Part shown: one piece after another, positions 11,046-18,746 of the stretch
How positions within the stretch are numbered: position 1 is the first letter of the stretch
How the letters are laid out: each line of letters starts with the position of its first letter
Assembly (NCBI GenBank): GCA_000435335.1
Contig: FR891327.1
Span: forward strand, 1 to 18,746
Length of the DNA stretch: 18,746 nt
From: Clostridium sp. CAG:964
Lineage (GTDB): Bacteria > Bacillota > Clostridia > Oscillospirales > Acutalibacteraceae
Direction of reading: 5' to 3'
Program-made: the position numbers and the translations under genes
The notes under the pieces: model-generated
The model's database searches: none
Seen by the model: only the letters and a program-made list of their open reading frames with translations
Told to the model about the DNA's origin: nothing

Positions 11046-13883
11046 TTAATTATCCGCCTTCTTTGTAAGAAAAGGAGCTAAATATTTTCCCGTATAGCTT
11101 TTTTCACAGGCAACTATTTCCTCAGGCGTTCCACAGGCTACAACCGTACCGCCTCTGTCGCCGCCTTCAGGGCCAATGTCTATAATATGGTCTGCGGTTT
11201 TTATAAGATCAAGATTATGCTCTATAACCACAACCGTATTTCCGCCGTCAACCAGCTGCTGCAAAACCTGTATAAGCTTATGAACATCTGCGATATGCAG
11301 TCCTGTTGTAGGCTCGTCCAAAAAATATATAGTGCGGCCTGTTGAACGCTTTGAAAGCTCAGTTGCCAGCTTTACCCTTTGAGCCTCGCCTCCCGAAAGG
11401 GTTGTAGCAGGCTGTCCCAGCTTAATATATCCTAAGCCCACTTCAAGCAGTGTTTTCAGCTTTCTGTAGATTTTAGGCATATTGGCAAAAAACTCTACCG
11501 CCTCTTCAACAGTCATTTCCAATACATCGTATATAGATTTACCCTTATATTTTACCTGTAGCGTTTCGTGGTTGTAGCGTTTACCCTTGCACACCTCACA
11601 AGGAACATATATGTCGGGCAAAAAATGCATTTCAATTTTTATAATGCCGTCACCCTGGCAGGCCTCACAGCGTCCGCCCTTTACATTAAAGGAAAATCTG
11701 CCTGTACTGTAGCCACGAATTTTTGCATCCTGCGTTGACGCAAAAAGCTCTCTTATGTCAGTAAACACTCCGGTATATGTGGCGGGATTTGAGCGTGGCG
11801 TTCTGCCTATTGGCGACTGGTCTATATTTATTACCTTGTCAAAATTTTCGATACCTGTAATTTCCTTAAATTTTCCAGGTTGACACTTAGCATGATTTAG
11901 CTTTGAAGCTAAATACTTATAAAGAATTTCATTAACAAGTGACGATTTGCCGGAGCCGGACACGCCTGTTACACAAATAAACTTTCCTACAGGAAACTCT
12001 ACATTTATATTCTTTAAATTATTCTGCCTTGCTCCTTTAACTACAAGCCTTGCACCTGTTCCCTTTCTGCGTTCTTCGGGCACCTCTATTCTTCGTGCTC
12101 CGCTTAGGTACTGACCTGTAATCGATTTTTTGCATTTTTTTATTTTATTAATATCACCACAGCATACAATTTCGCCGCCGTGAATACCTGCACCCGGCCC
12201 TACATCTACAATATAATCGGCCGCATACATTGTGTCCTCATCATGCTCCACTACAATTACCGTATTGCCTAAATCTCTAAGCTTTTTAAGAGTGCCTATA
12301 AGCTTATCGTTGTCCCTTTGGTGCAAGCCTATGCTTGGCTCGTCCAAAATATAAAGCACACCCATTAGGAACGAACCGATTTGCGTTGCCAGCCTTATAC
12401 GCTGACTTTCTCCGCCGCTTAATGTTCCGGATGCTCTGGAAAGTGTAAGGTAGTCAAGACCTACGCTGTTTAAAAAGCCCAGTCTGTTTCTTATTTCCTT
12501 TAGGATAGGCTCGGCTATTGCCCAATCTCTTTCGTTAAAGTGCAAATTATTAATAAACTCCAGCACCTCTGCAACTGATTTTTCACAAAGGTCAGAAATA
12601 TTAATATCGTTTACGGTTACAGCCAGACTAACATCAGAAAGTCGTTTTCCGTGGCAGAACTTACAAGGCACTTCGCTCATATAAGACTGTATTTCTTCTT
12701 TAATCCACTTGCTTTGGGTATTTTTAAACCTGCGTTCAAGATTATTGATAACACCCTCAAACTCTGTTTCATATGTTCCGTCACCGTAATCTGTTCTGTG
12801 GCGAACATAAAACTTTTCGCCCTTTGTTCCGTATAAAAGCACATCAATAATCTCATGTGGCAAATCCTTTAGCGGTGTATTAAGGTCAAAATTATAGTGA
12901 TCCGCCAGTCCTTCAAAATACATAGTGGCAATAGAGCTGCCCTCCATAGCCCAGCCGCTTCCCTTTATACCGCCTTGGGCTATGCTTTTGTCCCAGTCCG
13001 GAATTATCCTGTTGGGGTCTATTCTCATAAAAACACCTAAGCCTGTACAGTGAGGACAGGCTCCCATTGGGTTATTAAAGGAAAACATTCTTGGCGAAAG
13101 CTCCTCAATGCTTACGCCATGGTCGGGACAGGCATAGTTTTGTGAAAACAGCATATCCTCGCCGTCTATTACATTTATAACTACCAAGCCGTCTGAGAGC
13201 TTAGAGGCTATCTCTATAGAATCTGCAAGTCTAGGACGAATTTTCTCGGCTACAACAAGTCTGTCAACCACAATTTCAATAGTATGCTTTTGATTTTTTG
13301 ACAGGGTTATCTTTTCGGAAAGGTCGTATATAATGCCGTCTACCCTTGCTCTTACAAAGCCGCCCTTTTGCGCCTTTTGCAGCACCTTTACATGCTCTCC
13401 CTTTTTTTCACGCACAACAGGGGACATAATTTGAATTTTCGTTTTTTCGGGCAGCTCCATTACCTTATCCACAATTTGGTCAACGGTTTGTTGCTTTATC
13501 TCTCTGCCGCACACAGGGCAATGCGGCACACCTACCCTTGCGTACAGCAAACGGAGGTAGTCGTATATTTCTGTTACGGTTCCTACGGTAGACCTCGGGT
13601 TTTTTGATGTCGTTTTTTGATCAATTGAAATTGCCGGAGAAAGACCATCTATGCTTTCAACATTCGGCTTCTCCATTTGTCCCAAAAACATTCTGGCATA
13701 TGATGACAGACTTTCTACATATCGTCTTTGTCCCTCGGCATAAATTGTATCAAACGCCAAAGATGATTTACCTGAGCCGGACAAGCCTGTAATAACTACA
13801 AGCTTATCTCTGGGAATTTCAACATCAACATTTTTTAGGTTATGTTCCTTTGCTCCCTTTATAATAATTTTCTTATTCTGCAT
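11046..13883 (-). CDS. uvrA: Excinuclease ABC subunit A (nucleotide excision repair)
   Basis: UvrA is the damage-sensing ATPase that loads UvrB onto distorted DNA. The 945 residues match the family's usual length of about 940. Two ABC ATPase modules are visible: a first Walker A, GLSGSGKSS, with Lys39, and a second, GVSGSGKSS, near residue 643. Both have LSGGE signatures and LDEP Walker B motifs. Zinc-binding cysteines lie in CPVCG, in the insertion domain and in the CEACQGDG...CEVCKGKRYN segment near 740. The start is fixed by AAAGGAG about 6 bases before the ATG. An extended -10 promoter lies about 95 bases upstream, so the gene is probably transcribed alone. No uvrB is in this window. No obvious SOS-type operator was seen. 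Confidence 0.98.
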   Translation of the reverse strand: MQNKKIIIKGAKEHNLKNVDVEIPRDKLVVITGLSGSGKSSLAFDTIYAEGQRRYVESLSSYARMFLGQMEKPNVESIDGLSPAISIDQKTTSKNPRSTVGTVTEIYDYLRLLYARVGVPHCPVCGREIKQQTVDQIVDKVMELPEKTKIQIMSPVVREKKGEHVKVLQKAQKGGFVRARVDGIIYDLSEKITLSKNQKHTIEIVVDRLVVAEKIRPRLADSIEIASKLSDGLVVINVIDGEDMLFSQNYACPDHGVSIEELSPRMFSFNNPMGACPHCTGLGVFMRIDPNRIIPDWDKSIAQGGIKGSGWAMEGSSIATMYFEGLADHYNFDLNTPLKDLPHEIIDVLLYGTKGEKFYVRHRTDYGDGTYETEFEGVINNLERRFKNTQSKWIKEEIQSYMSEVPCKFCHGKRLSDVSLAVTVNDINISDLCEKSVAEVLEFINNLHFNERDWAIAEPILKEIRNRLGFLNSVGLDYLTLSRASGTLSGGESQRIRLATQIGSFLMGVLYILDEPSIGLHQRDNDKLIGTLKKLRDLGNTVIVVEHDEDTMYAADYIVDVGPGAGIHGGEIVCCGDINKIKKCKKSITGQYLSGARRIEVPEERRKGTGARLVVKGARQNNLKNINVEFPVGKFICVTGVSGSGKSSLVNEILYKYLASKLNHAKCQPGKFKEITGIENFDKVINIDQSPIGRTPRSNPATYTGVFTDIRELFASTQDAKIRGYSTGRFSFNVKGGRCEACQGDGIIKIEMHFLPDIYVPCEVCKGKRYNHETLQVKYKGKSIYDVLEMTVEEAVEFFANMPKIYRKLKTLLEVGLGYIKLGQPATTLSGGEAQRVKLATELSKRSTGRTIYFLDEPTTGLHIADVHKLIQVLQQLVDGGNTVVVIEHNLDLIKTADHIIDIGPEGGDRGGTVVACGTPEEIVACEKSYTGKYLAPFLTKKADN

Positions 13884-13977
13884 AACTGCTCCTTTAGCTT
13901 ATACAAATACTGTTTGCTGACAGATTTAGTATTTAGCTATTAACTGTAAATATGCGAACACAATTTCGCTTGTTGCT

Positions 13978-14006
13978 ATTATAGCACAAGTTAATTTATA
14001 ATTCAC
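13978..14006 (-). promoter_or_regulatory. Extended -10 promoter of uvrA
   Basis: On the minus strand TGCTATAAT (hexamer 13978-13983) is an extended -10 with perfect TATAAT. The -35 position (GTGAAT, 14001-14006) is weak. It lies between the sigF stop and the uvrA ribosome site. Confidence 0.6.
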
Positions 14007-14074
14007 CATATTTATTTAATTTTTTACTAAGTAGTTATGTGAATATACTTTTTTCTTATCTGTGCAGTGGTTCA

Positions 14075-14725
14075 CTACAATAGCTTACTTCTCATTTTCT
14101 CCAGTATTTTTTTCTCTCTGCGTGACACTTGTACCTGTGACATATTCAAAATTTTGCCTGCCTCGGTTTGTGTTTTGCTTTTAAAAAATCTAAGTGTAAT
14201 AAGCTGCCTATCCATTTCGTTCAGTTCGCCTATTATTTGTCTGAGTGCCATTATTTCCGTAAGCCTCTCCTCCGGCGGCAGCACAGGAATATCCAGCTGT
14301 CTTTCTCCGTTTTCGTCCTCACAGGTTAGTGAAAGCGGCTGTGTGCCTGCGTTTATAGCCTCGGCAATCTGCTGTGGGTCTATTCCCATTAATTCTGAAA
14401 TTTGCCCTAAGGTAGGCTCGCAGCCCTGCTTATCTCTAAATTCTTTTACAGTTCTGTTTACTTTCATAGAAAGCTCTTTTAGACTTCTGCTTACCTTTAC
14501 AGTGCCGCCGTCACGAAACAGCCGGCGGATTTCCCCAAGTATAACAGGCACCGCATATGTGGAAAAGCACAGCCCCCGCTCCTTGTCAAAATTATCAACA
14601 GCCTTTACAAGCCCTACACAGCCGGCACTGTAAAGGTCGTCGTATTCAATTCCCTTTCCTTTAAAGCGTGCGGCACAGGCGTGTACAAGCCCTAAATTAC
14701 TTTCAATAAAATCATCTCTGTTCAT
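14075..14725 (-). CDS. sigF: RNA polymerase sigma-F (forespore sigma factor), short N-terminus
   Basis: SigF directs the first transcription in the forespore. The order spoIIAA-spoIIAB-sigF makes the assignment firm. Region 2 is clear (YDDLYSAGCVGLVKAVDNFD, then FSTYAVPVILGEIRRLFRDGG), followed by TVKVSRSLKEL (region 3) and a C-terminal helix-turn-helix of region 4 (QTEAGKILNMSQVQVSRREKKIL, about 184-206). At 216 residues it is about 40 shorter than the B. subtilis protein, and the N-terminal part before the region 2 segment is largely missing. The start at 14725 overlaps the spoIIAB stop by 4 bases, with only a weak AAGAG ribosome site, so it is probably translated by coupling. No clear terminator follows. 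Confidence 0.95.
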   Translation of the reverse strand: MNRDDFIESNLGLVHACAARFKGKGIEYDDLYSAGCVGLVKAVDNFDKERGLCFSTYAVPVILGEIRRLFRDGGTVKVSRSLKELSMKVNRTVKEFRDKQGCEPTLGQISELMGIDPQQIAEAINAGTQPLSLTCEDENGERQLDIPVLPPEERLTEIMALRQIIGELNEMDRQLITLRFFKSKTQTEAGKILNMSQVQVSRREKKILEKMRSKLL

Positions 14726-15171
14726 ATTGAATCTCTTGCAGAGAACCGTGGCATTATGTATTTTTCCATCGTTACCGTTGTTCCCCTGCCGGGCTTTGAT
14801 GTAACCTTTACCTTATCCATAAAGCTCTGCATAACGGCAAAGCCTAAGCCTGCCCGTTCACTGCCGCCGGTAGTAAACATAGGCTCCATTGCCTGCTGAA
14901 TATTTTCTATGCCTACACCTTTGTCTTTTACCTGGATTATCACTTTCCCTCCCTCGATTATTTGCACTTTAATATGTACATCGCCTATAGTGCTGCTGTA
15001 GCCGTGAACAATAGCATTTGTTACCGCCTCTGAAACTGCTGTTTTTATATCAGACAGCTCTGCTATGGTAGGATCAAGCTGTAATATAAAACCCGACACT
15101 GCACTGCGGGCAAATGCCTCGTTACAGCTTTTGCTGTCAAAGCAAATTTTCATTTCGTTTATTACATTCAT
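14722..15171 (-). CDS. spoIIAB: Anti-sigma-F factor and SpoIIAA kinase
   Basis: SpoIIAB binds SigF in the predivisional cell and mother cell, and phosphorylates SpoIIAA. The 149-residue protein is a GHKL-type ATPase. The N-box is AVSEAVTNAIVHGY with Glu48 and Asn52, and the G1 and G2 boxes are VKDKGVGI and GLGFAVM, with FTTGG in the lid region. The start of the fold, including LQLDPTIAELSDIKTAVSEA, is closely alike in the B. subtilis protein. AAGGAAG, in the end of spoIIAA, precedes the ATG, which overlaps the spoIIAA stop by 4 bases. Both neighbours therefore overlap it by ATGA, consistent with tightly balanced amounts of the three proteins. Confidence 0.97.
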   Translation of the reverse strand: MNVINEMKICFDSKSCNEAFARSAVSGFILQLDPTIAELSDIKTAVSEAVTNAIVHGYSSTIGDVHIKVQIIEGGKVIIQVKDKGVGIENIQQAMEPMFTTGGSERAGLGFAVMQSFMDKVKVTSKPGRGTTVTMEKYIMPRFSARDSI

Positions 15172-15497
15172 TTTAATGCTTCCTTTCCTTTGTACTCTAA
15201 AACCCCCAAAGAGCCTATTCCGGACAAATCTATAAGTCTTTTTAAATGCGGCGGCACATTACAAACCAAAACCGTACCGCCTATAAGCCGCATAAGCCTA
15301 TAGCGTCCCATTATAAGACCTATGCCTGAGCTGTCCATAAACTGAACGGCAGAATAGTCAAGCCTTAGCAGTGTTGGGTGGTGTTTTTCAATTAGAGCGT
15401 CAATCTCCTTACGCATTTCTCTGGCTGTGTGGTGGTCTATGTCACCCAAAAGCATAGCTGTAAGCTCGCCTTGGGATAAAATTACCTGCACATACAT
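15168..15497 (-). CDS. spoIIAA: Anti-anti-sigma factor SpoIIAA
   Basis: SpoIIAA is a STAS-domain protein; in its unphosphorylated form it displaces SigF from SpoIIAB, and the SpoIIE phosphatase reactivates it. The 109 residues show the STAS core, with the key motif FMDSSGIGLIMGRYRLM. The second serine of DSSG, Ser57, aligns with phosphorylated Ser58 of B. subtilis. The ATG at 15497 has GAGG 4 bases and AAAGGA 10 bases upstream. This is the first gene of the spoIIA operon. I could not identify a convincing sigma-H promoter in the 52 bases between it and the folC terminator. Confidence 0.96.
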   Translation of the reverse strand: MYVQVILSQGELTAMLLGDIDHHTAREMRKEIDALIEKHHPTLLRLDYSAVQFMDSSGIGLIMGRYRLMRLIGGTVLVCNVPPHLKRLIDLSGIGSLGVLEYKGKEALK

Positions 15498-15550
15498 TTT
15501 TCCTCATTCCTTTATTTTTAACATTTTTTCGCAAAATATACCTAACTAAA

Positions 15551-15581
15551 CAAAAAATCCTCCACCCTAAGGCAGAAGATT
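15551..15581 (-). terminator. Intrinsic terminator of the trmN6-like-rsmI-folC operon
   Basis: In minus-strand RNA AATCTTCTGCC (15571-15581) pairs with GGTGGAGGATT (15556-15566) over 11 positions, three of them G-U or U-G, around a TTAG loop. A short run of T follows (TTTTTG). The G-U pairs are not possible in the other direction, so the element belongs to the minus strand and ends the operon about 90 bases after folC. Confidence 0.75.
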
Positions 15582-15669
15582 TCTATATAATAAAATATTC
15601 TGTTTTGTCTGTAAGTAATTGCAAAATCCTCTGTAGTAAAATCTTACAATACTTCCCGTAAAAAATTTA

Positions 15670-16989
15670 TCAATTTTCAATGTCGATTAAAACATTTTTA
15701 TTGTGCTTTTTAAGGCAGCGAACAATCAGCGGACGAAGCTGTGAGGCAAGATATAACGAGCCGCACACGATAACCGCACCGTCATCGCCTGCTATATTCA
15801 AGGCCTTTTCAATAGCGTCTGTAAAGCTGTCCATAGGATAAACAATATCGAAAAATTTAACAGCCTTTTCCGCTAAGTCTTCACTGCTTTGCTTGCGTGG
15901 GTTGTCAGGCTCCAGGGTTATAACCGTATCAATAAGGCCGTCTAAATATTCCAAAGACGAATTACTGTCTTTATCCTTTAGCATACCCATTATACAAACT
16001 ATTTTTTTGCCACGCAGGTATCTTCTTATTGCAACAGAAAGTGCCTCCATACCGTTAGGGTTATGTGCACCGTCAATAAGAACCATAGGCTCCTTACACA
16101 GCAGCTCCAGTCTTGCAGGCATTTCTGCCTTTGCCAAGCCTTCCTTTAGGTTTTCGTCTGTAATATTAAAGCCGCAGCGATTTCTAAGTATTTCTATGGC
16201 AGAAATAGCAAGGGCCGCATTTTTCAGCTGGTGGTCACCAATCAGGTGAATTAACAGCTCATTATTTTTATAAAGCATTTTTGTATATTCAATAGTCATT
16301 TCAACAGCTTTAAGCGGCAGTGTATCTGCATATACAAGATTATTTTCCTTTTCCTGTGCTGTTTTTGCAATAACATCATCAGCAGCGTCACCCTGAGGAT
16401 AATATACTGTATTTCCGTTAGGCTTAATTATGCCTGCCTTTTGCCCTGCAATTTCTTCTATAGTATTGCCAAGCACCGCTGTGTGGTCGTAGCTTATAGC
16501 CGTAATAACAGAAGCAAGGGTATTCTTAATAACATTTGTACAGTCAAGCAAACCACCCATACCTGTTTCCAACACCACAACATCGCAACCGGATTCTGCA
16601 AAATATTTAAAGGCAAGTGCTGTAATATATTCAAACTCTGTTATAATTACGCCCTGCTTTTTAAGTTTCTCAAGCAGAGGATATGTTTCCTCTACACATT
16701 TTGCAAGACTTTCCTTTTCTATCATCTTGTTGTCAATTTGTATTCTCTCTCTAAAATCAATTATATAAGGAGATATAAACAAGCCGGTTTTGTAGCCGGC
16801 ACTTTTAAGCACAGCCGCAATCATTTTACTTGTAGAGCCCTTGCCGTTAGTGCCGGCAATATGTACAAACTTAAGCTTATCCTGAGGATTGCCCATAGCG
16901 TCAAGAAATTTTAGTATTCTGTCCAATCCCGGGCGTGACCCAAAAAGCATTAACGAATTAATTTTATCAAGTGCCTGTAAATATGTCAT
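15670..16989 (-). CDS. folC: Bifunctional folylpolyglutamate/dihydrofolate synthase
   Basis: FolC adds L-glutamate to dihydropteroate and then further glutamates to folate, using ATP; the cofactor is kept in the cell this way. The 439 residues fit the family. The P-loop is GTNGKGSTSKM with Lys50, followed by LFISPYIIDFRERIQID, the folate-binding region. VVLETGMGGLLDCTNV near 139-154 is the conserved segment with a metal-binding Glu. IDGAHNPNGMEAL near 310 opens the C-terminal Rossmann-like domain of Mur ligases. Whether it does both steps cannot be told from sequence. The start overlaps the rsmI stop by 4 bases, and a terminator follows. Confidence 0.95.
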   Translation of the reverse strand: MTYLQALDKINSLMLFGSRPGLDRILKFLDAMGNPQDKLKFVHIAGTNGKGSTSKMIAAVLKSAGYKTGLFISPYIIDFRERIQIDNKMIEKESLAKCVEETYPLLEKLKKQGVIITEFEYITALAFKYFAESGCDVVVLETGMGGLLDCTNVIKNTLASVITAISYDHTAVLGNTIEEIAGQKAGIIKPNGNTVYYPQGDAADDVIAKTAQEKENNLVYADTLPLKAVEMTIEYTKMLYKNNELLIHLIGDHQLKNAALAISAIEILRNRCGFNITDENLKEGLAKAEMPARLELLCKEPMVLIDGAHNPNGMEALSVAIRRYLRGKKIVCIMGMLKDKDSNSSLEYLDGLIDTVITLEPDNPRKQSSEDLAEKAVKFFDIVYPMDSFTDAIEKALNIAGDDGAVIVCGSLYLASQLRPLIVRCLKKHNKNVLIDIEN

Positions 16990-17831
16990 TTTACTTCATC
17001 TCTTTCAGTTGCCAATTTATAAATAATACCCTTTTTTATACCGGTTTCCTTAGCCGCTTTTTTAGACGCTTCGCTTAACGAAACATCCTCCTCGGCTGCC
17101 AGTGCTATTGCTAAATCTGCCGCTTCCTCTTCTGTGTATACCTTATTGTTGTCAACAGGCTTAGCACCGTCTATAACCAGTACAATTTCACCTTTTAAAG
17201 GTGCTTCGCTGTAGCGCTCAACAGCCTGTTCCAGGGTTGTTCGTATAACCTCTTCGTGTATTTTTGTAAGCTCTCGAACTATCGCTATACTTCTGTTGCC
17301 AAACGCCCCCAGCATATCACAAAGCGTTGCATTCAGCTTATGCGGAGCTTCGTAAAAAATCATTGTTCTTGTTTCATTTTTTACGGACTCCAGGTGCTCC
17401 ATTCTGCTTTTTTTGTTTACACTTAAAAAGCCCTCAAATGTAAATCTTCCTGTTGGCAAGCCGGATATTGCTAAGGCGGAAATTACCGCACTTGGCCCCG
17501 GAACAGCCTTTACCTCTATACCGTATTCCTCACACTGCTTAACCAAAAGCTCACCCGGGTCGGATATGCAGGGCATACCGGCATCTGTTACAATAGCACA
17601 GTTTTCACCGCTTAATATACGCCGGCAAATTATCTCTCCACGCTGGTGTTTATTATGCTCAAAGTAGCTTACCATAGGCTTTTTAATACCAAAGTGATTT
17701 AAAAGCTTTAAGGTTACTCTTGTATCCTCAGCCGCTATAAAATCAACATTTTCTAAGGTTTCAACTGCTCTGGGAGACATATCCCCCAAATTTCCTATAG
17801 GCGTGCCTACTACATATAAAATTCCCGACAT
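16986..17831 (-). CDS. rsmI: 16S rRNA (cytidine(1402)-2'-O)-methyltransferase RsmI
   Basis: RsmI methylates the ribose of C1402 in the 16S rRNA decoding centre, using S-adenosylmethionine. The 281-residue protein (from ATG 17831) shows the family motifs in order: LYVVGTPIGNLGDMSPRAVE, then AAEDTR, VTDAGMPCISDPGE, VPGPSAVISALAISGLPTGRF and FYEAPHKL. I prefer ATG 17831 over the GTG at 17840, which adds three residues. AAGGAG stands 8 bases before 17831, and that ATG overlaps the stop of the previous gene by one base (TAATG). The stop overlaps folC by 4 bases. The C-terminal third, with its acidic EEEAADLAIALAAEEDVSLSE-type stretch, is less conserved. Confidence 0.96.
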   Translation of the reverse strand: MSGILYVVGTPIGNLGDMSPRAVETLENVDFIAAEDTRVTLKLLNHFGIKKPMVSYFEHNKHQRGEIICRRILSGENCAIVTDAGMPCISDPGELLVKQCEEYGIEVKAVPGPSAVISALAISGLPTGRFTFEGFLSVNKKSRMEHLESVKNETRTMIFYEAPHKLNATLCDMLGAFGNRSIAIVRELTKIHEEVIRTTLEQAVERYSEAPLKGEIVLVIDGAKPVDNNKVYTEEEAADLAIALAAEEDVSLSEASKKAAKETGIKKGIIYKLATERDEVK

Positions 17832-18583
17832 TATAAACACTCCTTAAAAGAACCGTAAATTTTCATCATTTCGTCTGAATACTCTCCGTTGCTGTTCTCT
17901 ATAAAAAGCGTTGGCAGTGTTACCAGTCCACCGGGCTTTCCGCCACGCCTGCCCTCTACAAGAAACAGCTTTGGTGCTTTATTTACACGCTGTTGAACCA
18001 TTTGAAGACGCTTTGGTTCAAGACTGTATTTTCTAAAAGCTACAAAAACATCGGTAAGCCGCTCGGGCCGCAAGCACAAACAAAACCTGCCGCCAAAACG
18101 CAGCAGTCCGGATGCCACTCTTACTACATCATCAAAAGTACAGCTGCTTTCATGCCGAATAATTGAATGTGATTGCCCGCTGCTGACTATCCCCGTTCCT
18201 ATAGGCTTATATGGTGGGTTGCAGGCAACAACATCAAAACTGCCAAGGGGCAAAACGCCTTTCAATTTATTAAGGTCGGCATTTATTACCGTAATTTTAT
18301 CCTGAAGATTATTCATTTGTACAGACCGCTGTGCCATATCAGCACCGTTTTGCTGAATTTCAACAGCGTAGGTGTGATTATTGGGTGTTTCCTTATTCCA
18401 CAAAAGCGGTATTGTACCGCAGCCTGTACCTAAGTCTACAGCCTTGTCGTTAGGTCTTGGCTTAGAAAAGTTTGCCAGCAAAATGGTGTCGGTAAAAAAA
18501 TGGTGTTCCTTTGACACTATAACGCTTACCCCATTGCCCAATGGCTGCAGCTCTTCCCCTTTTTTCAGCAATAATGTCACCAC
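17831..18583 (-). CDS. TrmN6/YabB-like tRNA adenine-N6 methyltransferase
   Basis: This is a Rossmann-fold SAM-dependent methyltransferase with VDLGTGCGTIPLLW (SAM-binding loop, about 49-62) and VACNPPYKP (about 117-125), the NPPY motif typical of N6-adenine methyltransferases. The closest family is TrmN6 (YfiC), which methylates adenine 37 of tRNA1-Val in E. coli; the Firmicute member YabB also sits next to rsmI, which supports the call. The substrate is inferred. The frame starts with GTG at 18583, and the next codon is also GTG. No ATG is near, and LLLKKGEELQPL aligns with the usual family N-terminus. The ribosome site is weak, and the promoter lies so close that the leader is only about 13 bases. 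Confidence 0.88.
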   Translation of the reverse strand: MVTLLLKKGEELQPLGNGVSVIVSKEHHFFTDTILLANFSKPRPNDKAVDLGTGCGTIPLLWNKETPNNHTYAVEIQQNGADMAQRSVQMNNLQDKITVINADLNKLKGVLPLGSFDVVACNPPYKPIGTGIVSSGQSHSIIRHESSCTFDDVVRVASGLLRFGGRFCLCLRPERLTDVFVAFRKYSLEPKRLQMVQQRVNKAPKLFLVEGRRGGKPGGLVTLPTLFIENSNGEYSDEMMKIYGSFKECL

Positions 18584-18602
18584 CTGTCTGTGTTATCAGC
18601 TT

Positions 18603-18631
18603 ATTATAACACTAAAGCACAATATATTCAA
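18603..18631 (-). promoter_or_regulatory. Extended -10 promoter of the trmN6-like-rsmI-folC operon
   Basis: On the minus strand TTGAAT (18626-18631) and TGTTATAAT (hexamer 18603-18608) are spaced by 17 bases. The start should fall near 18596, leaving about 13 bases before GTG 18583. Confidence 0.65.
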
Positions 18632-18746
18632 CTTTAGCCCCTCGAAAACTTATTTATCACTTTAAAACAGCAACATTCAATCACATAAATTTAACAGTGC
18701 AGACATTAAAGCTTAAATCGAGTAGGAGACTACCCATTAGTTGAGT

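Noticed and set aside
15551..15566. GGAGGATTT on the minus strand, a sigma-H -35 match before spoIIAA
   Set aside because: It is the 3' arm of the folC terminator, and no GAAT-type -10 lies at the right spacing.
18640..18746. Small GTAG-GAGA-CTAC hairpin near the right edge
   Set aside because: Only 4 bp with no further context; the window ends too soon to interpret it.

Overview
This is an AT-rich chromosomal stretch from a spore-forming Firmicute of class Clostridia. The spoIIA sporulation operon, strong AAGGAGG-type ribosome sites, the Cys-rich DUF6472-like and DUF378 small proteins, and a secreted NlpC/P60 hydrolase with an EAPT-repeat linker all point that way. A gut Oscillospirales/Ruminococcaceae-type organism is my inference. 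Most of the window is housekeeping; I found no phage, transposon, CRISPR array, tRNA or rRNA.

Layout. At the left edge a minus-strand gene is cut off; its 59 visible residues look like a SUKH-3 immunity protein. Next come small plus-strand genes (a zinc-ribbon membrane protein, a DUF378 protein and a DUF6472-like protein) around a minus-strand Pr6Pr-like membrane protein. From 2402 to the right end every confident gene is on the minus strand: proS; the ppk1-corA pair (polyphosphate kinase and a CorA-type divalent cation transporter); the NlpC/P60 hydrolase; uvrA; spoIIAA-spoIIAB-sigF; and trmN6-like-rsmI-folC. The last two groups and the ppk1 pair are tightly coupled, with 1- or 4-base overlaps. 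Intrinsic terminators are visible after the 2097-2279 gene, corA, the hydrolase and folC.

How the genes work together. SpoIIAB binds and inhibits SigF, and SpoIIAA in its unphosphorylated form releases it; together they time the first forespore-specific transcription. The trmN6-like and rsmI genes modify tRNA and 16S rRNA and share a transcript with folC, the folate polyglutamylation enzyme. ppk1 and the cation transporter are probably made together, which fits the Mg2+ dependence of polyphosphate.

The most interesting material lies between genes. A predicted small RNA at 10700-10820 has its own promoter, an 8-bp long-range stem, an exposed CUCCUUUUU segment complementary to Shine-Dalgarno sequences, and a terminator. 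A WalR-type box, TGTAAC-N5-TGTTAC, sits against the -10 of the hydrolase promoter. A terminator-like hairpin buries the ribosome site of the DUF378 gene. A coding-like island at 7876-8011 is open on both strands. I did not find a clear new multi-gene system.
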